Assembly: GCF_008065155.1 (NCBI RefSeq) | Contig: NZ_CP042819.1 | Location: 3,220,501 to 3,284,500, forward strand | Length of the DNA stretch: 64,000 bases | Source: Octadecabacter sp. SW4 | Lineage (GTDB): Bacteria; Pseudomonadota; Alphaproteobacteria; Rhodobacterales; Rhodobacteraceae | Direction: 5' to 3' | Shown: positions 19,978-28,616 of the stretch, piece by piece | How positions within the stretch are numbered: the stretch's first letter is position 1 | How the letters are laid out: the number at the start of each line of letters is the position of its first letter | Notes under the pieces: model-generated | The model's input: only the letters and a program-made list of their open reading frames with translations | What the model was told of the DNA's origin: nothing | Databases searched by the model: none | Made by a program: the position numbers and the translations under genes

Positions 19978-21261
19978 TCACTTGCCAATACAGAAGCTGA
20001 CAAAAATCTCGTCAAGCAGGTCCTCAACGTCAACGCGCCCAACGAGAGCGTCCAGGCTGGCGATGGCCGCACGCAACTCCTCGGCAATCAAATCCGCTAG
20101 AGCCGTATCATTGCGCAACAGTCCCTCAACATTATCCAGACATTCAACACACGCCCGCATTGCCAGCTCGTGCCGTTCACGCACCGCTACACCAGCGGAC
20201 ATGACACGTTTTTGCAGCACTGCCGTAATCTTGGCAACCAATGCATCCACCCCAAGACCGGTTTTGCCAGAAACACTTGGCGCGTCACCAGCGTAGCTAT
20301 CGCCCTTGGCGACAACAATAATATCACCCTCGCGAAAAAGGTCCGGCACGTCCGTCGCATCTTCGACCAGCAGCACCCGCAGGTCGGCAAGCGCCGCGCG
20401 TTCCAATCCACGCGAAATCCCGATTTCTTCGACGTAGTCACCTGTTTCACGAATACCAGCCGTATCAAGCAATGTGACAGGCAAACCGTCGAGATCCATG
20501 CGCACTTCTATCACGTCGCGCGTTGTCCCGGCGAACTCCGACGTAATCGCCGCATCCCGACCAGCAAGGCGATTCAGAAGCGTCGATTTCCCGACATTCG
20601 GAGCCCCGACGATGGCGACTTCAAACCCATCACGTATCCGCTCTGCGACCTTAACCCCGTCAATTTCACGTTTCAGATCTTGGGTCACGTCACCTAGCAG
20701 CGCACGCACCTCGGGATAGACATCAACCGGCACGTCCTCATCAACGAAATCAATTGTCGCCGCGACCAACGCGGCCGCGCGCACGAGCTTCTCGCGCCAC
20801 ATGGCCGCCCTGTCGCCCAGCGCGCCCGCAAATACCCGCATGGCTTGCTTGCGCTGCCCTTCGGTTTCGGCATCGATCAAATCAGCAAGTCCTTCGACCT
20901 GCGCGAGGTCAAGCCTACCGTTTTCAAGCGCACGGCGGGTAAACTCACCAGGCTCCGCTAACCGACCGCGCCCATCCCCGCCCAGAAGCGCAAGGGTTGC
21001 TTTCACAATAGCTGTGCTTCCATGAAGGTGCAGTTCAACGACAGTCTCGCCGGTAAAACTGTGACCTTCGGGGAAAACAAGAATCAACGCTTCGTCAATT
21101 ATCTGCCCTTCACCATCGACAATACGGCGCAATCCGCGCCCGCCCGCTGGCAATTGCCCGCAATATGTCGTAGCCATCGCAAGGCTTTCCGGCCCCGAAA
21201 TGCGTATGACTGCCAGCCCTGACTTTCCCCGCGCTGTGGCAAGAGCAAAGATAGTATCCAT
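19978..21261 (-). CDS. mnmE: tRNA modification GTPase MnmE
   Basis: A 427-residue MnmE (TrmE), partner of MnmG in U34 modification. It has an N-terminal folate-binding domain, a helical domain, and an inserted G domain with P-loop GAPNVGKST (about 219-227) and DTAGIRETGD. The C-terminal FCIGK, with the conserved cysteine three residues from the end, is intact. It lies 27 bases after rho on the same strand. Confidence 0.97.
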   Translation of the reverse strand: MDTIFALATARGKSGLAVIRISGPESLAMATTYCGQLPAGGRGLRRIVDGEGQIIDEALILVFPEGHSFTGETVVELHLHGSTAIVKATLALLGGDGRGRLAEPGEFTRRALENGRLDLAQVEGLADLIDAETEGQRKQAMRVFAGALGDRAAMWREKLVRAAALVAATIDFVDEDVPVDVYPEVRALLGDVTQDLKREIDGVKVAERIRDGFEVAIVGAPNVGKSTLLNRLAGRDAAITSEFAGTTRDVIEVRMDLDGLPVTLLDTAGIRETGDYVEEIGISRGLERAALADLRVLLVEDATDVPDLFREGDIIVVAKGDSYAGDAPSVSGKTGLGVDALVAKITAVLQKRVMSAGVAVRERHELAMRACVECLDNVEGLLRNDTALADLIAEELRAAIASLDALVGRVDVEDLLDEIFVSFCIGK

Positions 21262-21268
21262 GTCTAAC

Positions 21269-21288
21269 CTATTGTTTTATAACAATAG
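21269..21288. other. AT-rich hairpin between rho and mnmE
   Basis: CTATTGTT (21269-21276) and AACAATAG (21281-21288) form a perfect 8-base stem with loop TTAT, directly after the rho stop codon. The stem has only two GC pairs and no U-run in transcription direction, so it is a weak terminator at best; it may be an RNA processing or stability element. Confidence 0.35.
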
Positions 21289-22560
21289 TTACGTGTTCAT
21301 CGAATCAAAGAACTCGGCGTTCGACTTGGTCTGTTTCAATTTCGAAATCAGGAATTCGATCGCGTCTGTGGTGCCCATCGGATTCAGAATGCGCCGCAAG
21401 ACAAATGTCTTTTGCAGGTCGATCTTGTCGACCAGCAGCTCTTCCTTGCGCGTGCCGGACTTGAGGATATCCATCGCAGGGAACACGCGCTTGTCAGCGA
21501 CTTTCCGGTCAAGCACAATTTCCGAGTTACCCGTGCCTTTGAATTCTTCAAAGATCACCTCGTCCATCCGGCTGCCCGTATCAATCAGCGCAGTCGCGAT
21601 AATGGTCAGCGAACCGCCTTCTTCGATGTTGCGCGCCGCCCCAAAGAAACGTTTGGGTCGCTGCAATGCGTTTGCATCGACACCGCCCGTCAGAACCTTG
21701 CCCGAAGATGGCACTGTCGTGTTGAACGCCCGTCCAAGTCGGGTAATCGAATCCAGCAGGATCACCACATCGCGCTTGTGCTCGACCAGTCTTTTCGCCT
21801 TCTCGATCACCATCTCGGACACCGCAACATGGCGTGATGCCGGTTCATCAAAGGTCGAAGAGACAACCTCGCCCTTAACAGAACGCTGCATATCGGTCAC
21901 TTCTTCCGGTCGTTCATCAATCAGAAGCACGATCAGATAACACTCGGGGTGGTTCTTTTCGATGCTGTTGGCGATATTTTGCAACAAGACCGTTTTACCC
22001 GTCCGCGGTGGTGCGACGATCAGCGATCGCTGGCCTTTCCCAATTGGCGCAACCAGATCAATGATCCGCGCCGACCGATCCTTGATCGTCGGATCCTCGA
22101 CTTCCATCGTCAGCCGCTCATCGGGATAAAGCGGGGTCAGGTTATCAAACGCGACCTTGTGTTTTGCCCGCTCCGGATCTTCAAAATTGATCTTTTCAAC
22201 GCTCATCAACGCAAAATAGCGCTCGTTATCATTTGGCTCCTGAATAACCCCCTCTACGGTGTCACCGGTGCGCAGGCTGTGCAAGCGGATCATCTCGGGC
22301 GAGACATAGATATCATCCGGGCCTGGCAAATAGTTCGCCTCGGGTGACCGTAGAAACCCGAAACCGTCCTGCAAGACTTCAAGAACACCATCACCACCGA
22401 TCACCCACTCGTCATCAGCCCGTTCCTTGAGGATGGCGAACATCATGTCGCCCTTGCGCATCGTCGATGCATTTTCGATCTCAAGCTCTTCGGCAAGGGA
22501 CAGTAGATCCTTCGGGCTTTGTGCCTTCAGGTCGGCAAGATTCAAACGGTCTTGGGACAT
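21289..22560 (-). CDS. rho: Transcription termination factor Rho
   Basis: A 423-residue Rho hexamer subunit, normal length. The N-terminal RNA-binding fold (about 50-125; [23 protein letters not shown]) is the primary site; the ATPase has P-loop APPRTGKT (183-190) and [12 protein letters not shown] (Walker B). The secondary-site Q- and R-loops ([10 protein letters not shown]..) are present. It is the first gene of the minus-strand run leading away from the putative origin, with a small hairpin in its leader. Confidence 0.98.
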   Translation of the reverse strand: MSQDRLNLADLKAQSPKDLLSLAEELEIENASTMRKGDMMFAILKERADDEWVIGGDGVLEVLQDGFGFLRSPEANYLPGPDDIYVSPEMIRLHSLRTGDTVEGVIQEPNDNERYFALMSVEKINFEDPERAKHKVAFDNLTPLYPDERLTMEVEDPTIKDRSARIIDLVAPIGKGQRSLIVAPPRTGKTVLLQNIANSIEKNHPECYLIVLLIDERPEEVTDMQRSVKGEVVSSTFDEPASRHVAVSEMVIEKAKRLVEHKRDVVILLDSITRLGRAFNTTVPSSGKVLTGGVDANALQRPKRFFGAARNIEEGGSLTIIATALIDTGSRMDEVIFEEFKGTGNSEIVLDRKVADKRVFPAMDILKSGTRKEELLVDKIDLQKTFVLRRILNPMGTTDAIEFLISKLKQTKSNAEFFDSMNT

Positions 22561-22572
22561 TCTTCGCCTCTC

Positions 22573-22586
22573 AGGCCAAAAGGCCT
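22573..22586 (-). promoter_or_regulatory. Hairpin in the rho leader
   Basis: AGGCC and GGCCT (22573-22577 and 22582-22586) flank AAAA, forming a short GC-rich hairpin 12 bases before the rho ATG and next to the GAGAGG ribosome-binding sequence. It could modulate rho translation; only the symmetry is seen. Confidence 0.3.
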
Positions 22587-22920
22587 CGTCGTTGGACTAA
22601 AATTGGAAAATCTCAAACCCGGACGGGTTCCGCCTTGTCCTAGCTGTTTCAAGGCTACGCGTCAATCAATCCAAGGCAGGGGCAAGCTCTCGCAGGCCTA
22701 CTTAAATAAATAGAAAAGAAAAGAAGGATGTTGTTGTAAGTAGGGATCGCCGAATCTGTGGATGGCTTTCCTATCCACCAAGTTATCCCAAGCCTAAAGT
22801 GAAAGACTTGCCAGAGGCCAGCGAAATTTGTTATTTAGTGCATTGTAAAATATGAATAATTTAAAAATGCGATGTCGTATTAAGTGTTTTGTAAGGGTTG
22901 ACGCCCGCGAAACCTAAAAC

Positions 22921-22929
22921 TTATCCACA
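22921..22929 (+). promoter_or_regulatory. DnaA box (perfect), left of a box cluster
   Basis: TTATCCACA at the right border of the AT-rich tract. Within the next 31 bases follow two overlapping imperfect boxes (22938-22946 and 22944-22952) and an inverted one (22952-22960), forming a cluster of the kind that loads DnaA at origins. Confidence 0.8.
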
Positions 22930-23064
22930 CCGGGAACTTATCCTTATCCATAAGGGATAAAGCGCGTGAACGATCCGTGGCCGAGCCTTCCATCCCCAGT
23001 CCGTTGTCGCCCTCTCTGATCACCCGTTTAATCTTCTGGATTTTCCCGTCATTCGTCACCAAGG

Positions 23065-23073
23065 TTATCCACA
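23065..23073 (+). promoter_or_regulatory. DnaA box (perfect) at the maf start codon
   Basis: TTATCCACA ends on the A of the maf ATG (23073). DnaA bound here would cover the maf ribosome-binding region, so maf expression may respond to DnaA; that consequence is inferred. Confidence 0.75.
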
Positions 23074-23672
23074 TGAAAAAAGCGATCATTCTTGCGTCAT
23101 CCTCGGAAATTCGCGCCCGTTTGCTGCAAAATGCGGGTGTGCCACATCAAGTGATTCCCGCGCGCATTGACGAAGAGTCGATTCGCCACTCGCTCTTGGC
23201 CGAGCAAGCGACGCCGCGTGATATCGCGGATGCGCTTGCTGAAATGAAAGCCAGAAAGATCTCTGAAAAGCATCCTGATGCGTTGGTGCTCGGTTGCGAT
23301 CAGGTATTGGATTTTCGCGGCGAGTGCTTGTCCAAGCCTATCGATATCGAAGATGCAACGCGCCAGCTCACCCAGCTTCGCGGTCAAACCCACAGTCTGC
23401 TCTCGGCGGTTTGTCTTTATAGTGATGCCAAGCCTGAGTGGCGCCATGTTGGTAAGGTGCGCTTGACGATGCGCGAGATTTCAGATGCCTATCGCGACGA
23501 TTATCTTGCCCGAAATTGGGATAGTCTGCGGTGGAGCGTTGGATGTTACAAACTGGAAGAAGAAGGCGCGCGCTTGTTTCAGAAGATAGAAGGTGATTAC
23601 TTCACTGTTCTTGGTCTACCGTTGCTGGAACTCTTGTCATATCTTTCTCTTCGCGGAACACTACCCACATGA
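23073..23672 (+). CDS. maf: Maf-family nucleotide pyrophosphatase
   Basis: A 199-residue Maf protein. These hydrolyse dTTP, UTP or modified nucleotides such as m7GTP to monophosphates. The N-terminal IILASSSEIRARLL is the substrate loop, and SDAYRDDYLA and EGDYFTVLGLP are conserved. The ATG at 23073 gives MKKAIILASSS; the open frame extends upstream into the putative oriC without family similarity. Its first base is shared with a DnaA box. It leads the plus-strand run maf-aroE-coaE-dnaQ. Confidence 0.93.
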   Translation: MKKAIILASSSEIRARLLQNAGVPHQVIPARIDEESIRHSLLAEQATPRDIADALAEMKARKISEKHPDALVLGCDQVLDFRGECLSKPIDIEDATRQLTQLRGQTHSLLSAVCLYSDAKPEWRHVGKVRLTMREISDAYRDDYLARNWDSLRWSVGCYKLEEEGARLFQKIEGDYFTVLGLPLLELLSYLSLRGTLPT

Positions 23673-24502
23673 CAGATCACAAGATCCCCCTTGCTGGTGT
23701 TATTGGCCATCCGATCGGCCACTCGAAATCACCCCAGTTGCATGGTCACTGGCTTAAAACCTATGGTTTGCCTGGTGCCTATATCGCGATGGATGTGCGC
23801 GAGGACGATCTTGAAGACGTCATTCGCACGTTGCCCAAGATGGGCTTCGTTGGCGTCAATATTACGATCCCCCATAAGGTCGCGATCTTGGATATTGCCG
23901 ATCTGGTGACAGACCGCGCGACCCTGATCGGTGCCGCCAATACCTTGATCTTTCGCCGGGATGGCAAAATTCATGCTGACAATACGGATGGTTACGGTTT
24001 TATTGCAAATCTCAAACAGGGCGCACCGGGCTGGAACCCCAGTGCCGGACCGGCCGGGGTTTTGGGGGCCGGTGGGGCGGCCCGCGCAGTGGTTGCGTCA
24101 TTGATCGATGTTGGAACCACCGAGATTTTTCTGGCGAACCGGACACGCCCCAAGGCCGAAGCCCTGAAAGCGGAATTTGGCTCGAAGGTGCGGGTTGTTG
24201 ATTGGGTGCAGGCCGGCAATATGCTTGAGGATTGCGCGACGGTTGTGAACACAACTGCGCTTGGCATGACCGGCGGCGCTGAATTTCGTGTACCGCTTGA
24301 TGGATTGCGGCGCGGCACTGTCGTGACCGATCTGGTCTATTCGCCGCTACGAACCAAACTGCTGGACGTAGCCGATGCCGCTGGCTGTGTCACGGTTGAT
24401 GGGCTGGGCATGTTGTTGCATCAGGCCGTTCCTGGGTTTGAACGTTGGTTCGGTGTGCGACCCGACGTTGATGTGGCCACCCGGGCGGCAGTGTTACGAT
24501 GA
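23669..24502 (+). CDS. aroE: Shikimate dehydrogenase
   Basis: A 277-residue AroE, which reduces 3-dehydroshikimate with NADPH in aromatic amino acid synthesis. The shikimate site GHPIGHSKSPQLH (residues 12-24), catalytic K and D in NITIPHKVAIL and NTDGYGF, and the NADP loop LGAGGAARAVV are all present. ATGA overlap with the maf stop indicates coupling, and it overlaps coaE by 4 bases. Confidence 0.97.
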   Translation: MTDHKIPLAGVIGHPIGHSKSPQLHGHWLKTYGLPGAYIAMDVREDDLEDVIRTLPKMGFVGVNITIPHKVAILDIADLVTDRATLIGAANTLIFRRDGKIHADNTDGYGFIANLKQGAPGWNPSAGPAGVLGAGGAARAVVASLIDVGTTEIFLANRTRPKAEALKAEFGSKVRVVDWVQAGNMLEDCATVVNTTALGMTGGAEFRVPLDGLRRGTVVTDLVYSPLRTKLLDVADAAGCVTVDGLGMLLHQAVPGFERWFGVRPDVDVATRAAVLR

Positions 24503-25095
24503 CGTTCTTACTGGGATTGACCGGTTCTATTGGCATGGGCAAATCCACCACGGCGCAGATGTTTCGTGATGAGGGTATTCCAGTTTGGGATGCGGACGCG
24601 ACGGTTCACGAGCTTTATCAAGCCGACGGTGCAGGCGCAAAAGCGCTTGCCGATATGTTACCCGAGGCGATAGAGAACGGCGCCGTATCGCGCCCAGCCC
24701 TGAAAAAGATGATCGCCGCAGACCTTAGCGTTTTGGCCGTGTTAGAGTCTATTATTCACCCTCTTGTCGCCGCAGATCGGGCCAAATTCATTGAAAACCA
24801 TCCTGACGACCCGCTTGCCGTTTTTGATATCCCGCTTTTGTTTGAAACAAGCGCCGATGCCTGGCTGGATGCAATCGCTGTGGTCACCACTGATGAGGAA
24901 ACCCAGAAACAGCGCGTATTGGCGCGTGATGGAATGACCGAGGCGCAGTTTGAAACAATACAGTCGCGCCAAATGCCGGATGCTGAAAAACGCGCTCGCG
25001 CGGATTATCTAATTCCGACCGATACTATGGACGGTGCCCGCGCTGCCGTGCGAGATGCGATTGCGAAGATCAAGCAAGGTAAAGCGGATGCGTGA
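24499..25095 (+). CDS. coaE: Dephospho-CoA kinase
   Basis: A 198-residue CoaE, the last enzyme of coenzyme A synthesis, which phosphorylates the 3'-hydroxyl of dephospho-CoA. P-loop GLTGSIGMGKSTTA (6-19), DADATVHELY and the lid region DIPLLFET are conserved. It overlaps aroE by 4 and dnaQ by 8 bases. Confidence 0.97.
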   Translation: MTFLLGLTGSIGMGKSTTAQMFRDEGIPVWDADATVHELYQADGAGAKALADMLPEAIENGAVSRPALKKMIAADLSVLAVLESIIHPLVAADRAKFIENHPDDPLAVFDIPLLFETSADAWLDAIAVVTTDEETQKQRVLARDGMTEAQFETIQSRQMPDAEKRARADYLIPTDTMDGARAAVRDAIAKIKQGKADA

Positions 25096-25783
25096 AATTG
25101 TATTGGATACCGAAACAACGGGATTCGAACCCTTTGACGGCGACCGCATCGTTGAAATCGGCGCGGTCGAACTGCTGAATCATGTGCCCACGGGCCGCAC
25201 CTATCATCAATACATCAATCCACAGCGGGAAATGCCTGCCGGCGCCTTTGCGGTGCATGGTTTGGGAGACGAATTTCTATCTGACAAACCAATATTTGCA
25301 GACATCGCCCAGGCCTTTGTGGATTTTGTCGGTGAGGCCAAAATGGTCATTCACAACGCCGCGTTTGATATGAAATTCCTGAATGCCGAACTTGGCTGGC
25401 TTAAACGACCGCTGCTGCCGCTGGACCAGGCGATCGACACGCTCGCCATTGCGCGCCGCAAATTCCCCGGATCACCTGCGTCATTGGATGCGCTTTGCCG
25501 CCGGTTCGGCATCGACAACTCGTCGCGCACGTTGCACGGCGCGCTTTTGGACAGCGAAATACTGGCCGAAGTGTATTTGGAATTGATTGGTGGGCGGCAG
25601 CCGGATTTCGGGCTGGCCACGTCAACTGCCCCCGGTCCGGAAACCACGCAAAGCCAGGATTGGCGCGCACGCCGACGCCCAACTCAACTGACAAAGCGTC
25701 TGACCGAAGCAGAAGCCGCCGCCCACGCTGATTTCATCGAAACCCTGGGCGACGGCGCTTTGTGGAAAAAACTGGACGTCTAA
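25088..25783 (+). CDS. dnaQ: DNA polymerase III epsilon subunit (proofreading exonuclease)
   Basis: A 231-residue DEDDh exonuclease. ExoI DTETTG (residues 7-12), ExoII HNAAFDMKFLN and ExoIII HGALLDSEIL carry the acidic metal ligands and catalytic histidine. It edits errors in the replisome as part of the alpha-epsilon-theta core. ATG 25088, 8 bases inside coaE, gives the family N-terminus MREIVLDTETTG. It overlaps the convergent secB by 4 bases. Confidence 0.96.
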   Translation: MREIVLDTETTGFEPFDGDRIVEIGAVELLNHVPTGRTYHQYINPQREMPAGAFAVHGLGDEFLSDKPIFADIAQAFVDFVGEAKMVIHNAAFDMKFLNAELGWLKRPLLPLDQAIDTLAIARRKFPGSPASLDALCRRFGIDNSSRTLHGALLDSEILAEVYLELIGGRQPDFGLATSTAPGPETTQSQDWRARRRPTQLTKRLTEAEAAAHADFIETLGDGALWKKLDV

Positions 25784-26274
25784 GCGTCTGCTCTTTGTTC
25801 GGCCGCGCGGCGGGCCAATTCGTTGCGATAAAGCGCAAGAAAATCAATCGTTTCAAGGTTCAGTGGTGGGAAACCGCCATCGCGTGTCACATCACTGACC
25901 ACACGGCGCACGAAGGGAAATGTGATGCGCGGGCACTCGATCAGTAGATAAGGATGGATTTGCTCGTCCGGGACGCCTTCGATCTGGAAGATTCCAGCGT
26001 ATTCCAGCTCGAGCAGGAACAGAACGTCTTTGCTCTCTTTGTTCGAAGACGTGACTTTCAGCTTGGTGATGACTTCGTATTGCCCTTCGACCGAACGTTT
26101 GCGCGCATCAAGGTTGACCTGAACAGCGATTTCAGGGGCAACTTCGCCTTTGACGCCCTTTTGCGCCATGACGTTTTCAAACGACATGTCACGAATATAC
26201 TGCGCCAGCACGCGCTGGTTGATCTGCGGCGCCTGTGTCGCGCCATTCTGTGCGGGATCTTGTTCGTCGGCCAT
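25780..26274 (-). CDS. secB: Protein-export chaperone SecB
   Basis: A 164-residue SecB, a tetrameric chaperone that keeps preproteins unfolded and delivers them to SecA. The central LFLLELEYAGIFQIEGVPDEQIHPYL-type block and the ITFPFVRRVVSDVTRDGGFPP region are characteristic. Two ATGs are possible (26283 and 26274). I prefer 26274 (MADEQDPAQ), because GGAG lies 9 bases before it but too close to the first. Confidence 0.96.
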   Translation of the reverse strand: MADEQDPAQNGATQAPQINQRVLAQYIRDMSFENVMAQKGVKGEVAPEIAVQVNLDARKRSVEGQYEVITKLKVTSSNKESKDVLFLLELEYAGIFQIEGVPDEQIHPYLLIECPRITFPFVRRVVSDVTRDGGFPPLNLETIDFLALYRNELARRAAEQRADA

Positions 26275-26343
26275 TTTAGGCATCTCCGGTTATCAAAAAT
26301 AAGTTGGACGTGTCCTATCAGCCCAGCGCGCCAGCCTCAATGG

Positions 26344-26820
26344 TTAGTGCTTGGTCCAGCCGGACGGCCCGTGGGTCGGGCGCTTTTCGGGATCAACCTC
26401 TTCAAATTCGCCGTCAATCACCTGATCCTGCGGGCCACGAGGCCGCGGATTCTGGCCCATCTCGAAGGATTGCACATCCATGCGGGCGCGCAAGGCCTTG
26501 TAAACCGCCAGCCGGATCGCGGGCACAAGCAGGGCAAACCCTACAGCATCGGTAAAGAACCCAGGCGTCAAAAGCAGAGCCCCCGAAAACAGGATCATCG
26601 CGCCGTGGGCCAAGTGTTCTGTCGGATCAGTCAATTCGTTCATCGACTGGCGTAGGTTCGCCATTGCCTGTGCCCCTTGCGAGCGAACCAGTGCTGCGCC
26701 AAGGACAGCGGTCCCGATCACAATCACGAGCGTTGCCAGTAGCCCAATCGCGCCGCCGACCTGAATAAACAGCGCGATTTCGATCAGCGGAATGACTATG
26801 AACAGAATTAACAGCCACAT
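26344..26820 (-). CDS. fxsA: FxsA-family membrane protein
   Basis: A 158-residue inner-membrane protein. Hydrophobic segments lie at about 2-20, 26-45 and 75-100, with the FxsA signatures IPLIEIALFIQVGG and LLLTPGFFTDAVGFALLVPAIR. In E. coli, FxsA overproduction relieves F-plasmid exclusion of phage T7; its normal role is unknown. The last 40 residues are polar and cytosolic. It is divergent from the Tim44-like gene, and secB follows on the same strand. Confidence 0.88.
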   Translation of the reverse strand: MWLLILFIVIPLIEIALFIQVGGAIGLLATLVIVIGTAVLGAALVRSQGAQAMANLRQSMNELTDPTEHLAHGAMILFSGALLLTPGFFTDAVGFALLVPAIRLAVYKALRARMDVQSFEMGQNPRPRGPQDQVIDGEFEEVDPEKRPTHGPSGWTKH

Positions 26821-26925
26821 TGCGGCACCTCATTGGTTGTTTCGGGCGTGGTGGACTTGATCACACCCCTGCCCTACATAAGTGCTAAGTAACTGCGTTT
26901 CCATGCCCGCCCGAAAGAGGCCTTT

Positions 26926-27588
26926 ATGACAAACCCCGTGATCCAACTCTTAGTGCTTGCCGCCATCGCCATTTTCCTGATTCTGCGCCTGCGTAGTGTG
27001 CTTGGGACACGCGAAGGATTTGAGAAGCCGCCCGTGCCGCGTTCAGACCCTGATGCGAGCAAGGCGCGCCAGAAATTCGAAGTGATCGAAGGCGGACCGG
27101 ATCGTGACATCACTGATCATGTCGCCGAGGACAGTGCCGCTGCCAGTGCGCTTGCGGCCATGAAAAAGGCTGATCCGACTTTCAGTGTCACCGAATTCCT
27201 GCAGGGTGCGCGCGGTGCCTATGAAATGATTCTGATGGCCTTTGAAAAGGGTGATTTGGAGCAAATCAGATCGTTCCTGAATGATGACGTCTATGAAGCG
27301 TTTGCCAGCGTCGTTGAAGCCCGCCATGCCGAAGGGATCACGATTGATGCGACGTTCGTCGGGATCAGCGATCTGGCCCTTGTCGCGGCTGAATTTGATG
27401 AAACCACCCGCGAGGGTGACGTCAGCGTGAAGTTTGTTGGTGAATTGACGTCCGTGGTGCGCAACGCGGCCGGCGAAGTTGTCGAAGGCAGCGCCACCGA
27501 AATCAAACGCCAGCGCGATATCTGGACGTTTGCACGCACGATGGGCAGCGACGATCCGAATTGGTTGTTGGTGGCAACGGGCGAATGA
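26926..27588 (+). CDS. Tim44-like domain protein (TimA-type)
   Basis: A 220-residue protein with one N-terminal membrane segment (about 5-22; IQLLVLAAIAIFLILRL) followed by a Tim44-like domain from about 80 (FLQGARGAYEMILMAFEKGD..). In mitochondria, Tim44 tethers Hsp70 to the import channel; bacterial homologues are inner-membrane proteins of uncertain role. The gene forms an operon with mltA and smr: ATGA overlaps at both junctions. Confidence 0.87.
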   Translation: MTNPVIQLLVLAAIAIFLILRLRSVLGTREGFEKPPVPRSDPDASKARQKFEVIEGGPDRDITDHVAEDSAAASALAAMKKADPTFSVTEFLQGARGAYEMILMAFEKGDLEQIRSFLNDDVYEAFASVVEARHAEGITIDATFVGISDLALVAAEFDETTREGDVSVKFVGELTSVVRNAAGEVVEGSATEIKRQRDIWTFARTMGSDDPNWLLVATGE

Positions 27589-28616
27589 TCTGGCAGGCCC
27601 TGGCAACTGCGGGCCTGCTACTGAACGCGGGGACGGGCATGGCCGACACGACATATCGGATGCTTTCGTTTGATACGCTGGATGGCTGGGCAGAAGATGA
27701 CCATCAAGCCGCCCTTGACGTGTTCCTGAATACCTGCGGCGACCTGGAGGATCCCGATTGGCATGCGCTGTGCCAGATGGCCAAAGCTGGGACCGATCCG
27801 CGCGCATTTTTTGAATACGCATTTCAGCCTGTTCTGATCCAAGACGGCCAAGACCCGCTTTTTACAGGTTATTATGAACCCGAATTGCGCGGCGCGTTGG
27901 AACAGGGCGGCCGCTATCAATACCCGCTTTATGCGCTTCCGCCTGACATTGAGGAAGGCGCGCCGTGGTTGACCCGCCAAGAGATCGAAGAATCCGAAGC
28001 ACTGGCGGGGCAGGGGCTTGAGATTGCGTGGATTGATGATCCGGTCGATGTGTTTTTCTTGCAAGTGCAGGGATCGGGCCGCGTTCGTTTGCCGGACGGG
28101 CGGATGATCCGTGTGGGGTATGGCGGTAAAAACGGCCATGAATATAGCTCGATCGGGGAAGAACTGGTGCGCCAGGGCATCTACCAGCCGCATGAGGTTT
28201 CCGCGCAGGTTATCCGCAACTGGGTGCGCGATAACCCCGAAGAAGGGCGCGCGCTGTTGTGGACAAACCAAAGCTATGTGTTTTTCCGAGAGGTGAGCGA
28301 AGTGCCCGCCGACCTTGGACCGCTTGGTGCGATGAACCGGTCAATCACCGCCATGCGGTCTATCGCCGTTGATCCGGCTTATGTTCCGCTTGGCGCTCCG
28401 GTCTGGATCGAGAAGGAAGGCGCTGTTCCACTGCACCGTCTGATGATTGCCCAAGACACCGGATCGGCGATCAAAGGCGCGCAGCGGGCCGATGTGTTTT
28501 TCGGCACGGGCGCGCAGGCGGGCCGCGCCGCCGGTCGGATCAGGGACGGCGGGCGTCTGATTGTGTTGATGCCGATTCAGCGCGCCTATGCATTGCTGTC
28601 CGAAGTCATCGAATGA
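27585..28616 (+). CDS. mltA: Membrane-bound lytic murein transglycosylase A
   Basis: A 343-residue MltA-type transglycosylase that cleaves peptidoglycan to 1,6-anhydromuropeptides. A signal peptide covers about residues 1-20 (LATAGLLLNAGTGMA). No lipobox cysteine is seen at the cleavage site, so it is probably periplasmic rather than lipid-anchored. The MltA domain has FTGYYEPELRG and VDVFFLQVQGSGRVRLPDG, and the C-terminal 3D domain has SIAVDPAYVPLG and AQDTGSAIKG with the catalytic aspartate. ATG 27585 overlaps the stop of the Tim44-like gene. Confidence 0.93.
   Translation: MIWQALATAGLLLNAGTGMADTTYRMLSFDTLDGWAEDDHQAALDVFLNTCGDLEDPDWHALCQMAKAGTDPRAFFEYAFQPVLIQDGQDPLFTGYYEPELRGALEQGGRYQYPLYALPPDIEEGAPWLTRQEIEESEALAGQGLEIAWIDDPVDVFFLQVQGSGRVRLPDGRMIRVGYGGKNGHEYSSIGEELVRQGIYQPHEVSAQVIRNWVRDNPEEGRALLWTNQSYVFFREVSEVPADLGPLGAMNRSITAMRSIAVDPAYVPLGAPVWIEKEGAVPLHRLMIAQDTGSAIKGAQRADVFFGTGAQAGRAAGRIRDGGRLIVLMPIQRAYALLSEVIE

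Larger units (their letters stand above)
22690..23073. other. Putative chromosomal replication origin (oriC)
   Basis: This lies within the only gap above 300 bases (22561-23072). Perfect DnaA boxes TTATCCACA lie at 22921-22929 and 23065-23073. Near matches are TTATCCATA (22944-22952), TTATCCTTA (22938-22946), TTATCCCAA (22783-22791), TTATCCCTT on the minus strand (22952-22960) and minus-strand CCATCCACA (22757-22765). They flank an AT-rich tract at about 22826-22890 that could unwind. Genes on each side point away from the gap, parAB and two parS sites are within 7 kb, and alphaproteobacterial origins often lie near these genes. No ORF in the gap is convincing. I see no full CtrA site (TTAA-N7-TTAA). 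Confidence 0.8.

Noticed and set aside
20441..20456. Partial parS-like sequence (GTTTCACG) in mnmE
   Set aside because: Only one half-site matches; the palindrome is absent.
22861..22883. CtrA-binding site in the putative oriC
   Set aside because: Two TTAA sequences are 15 bases apart, not the 7 of the consensus.
22977..23072. N-terminal extension of maf into the origin gap
   Set aside because: The added residues lack similarity to Maf, and the DnaA boxes fit non-coding DNA better.
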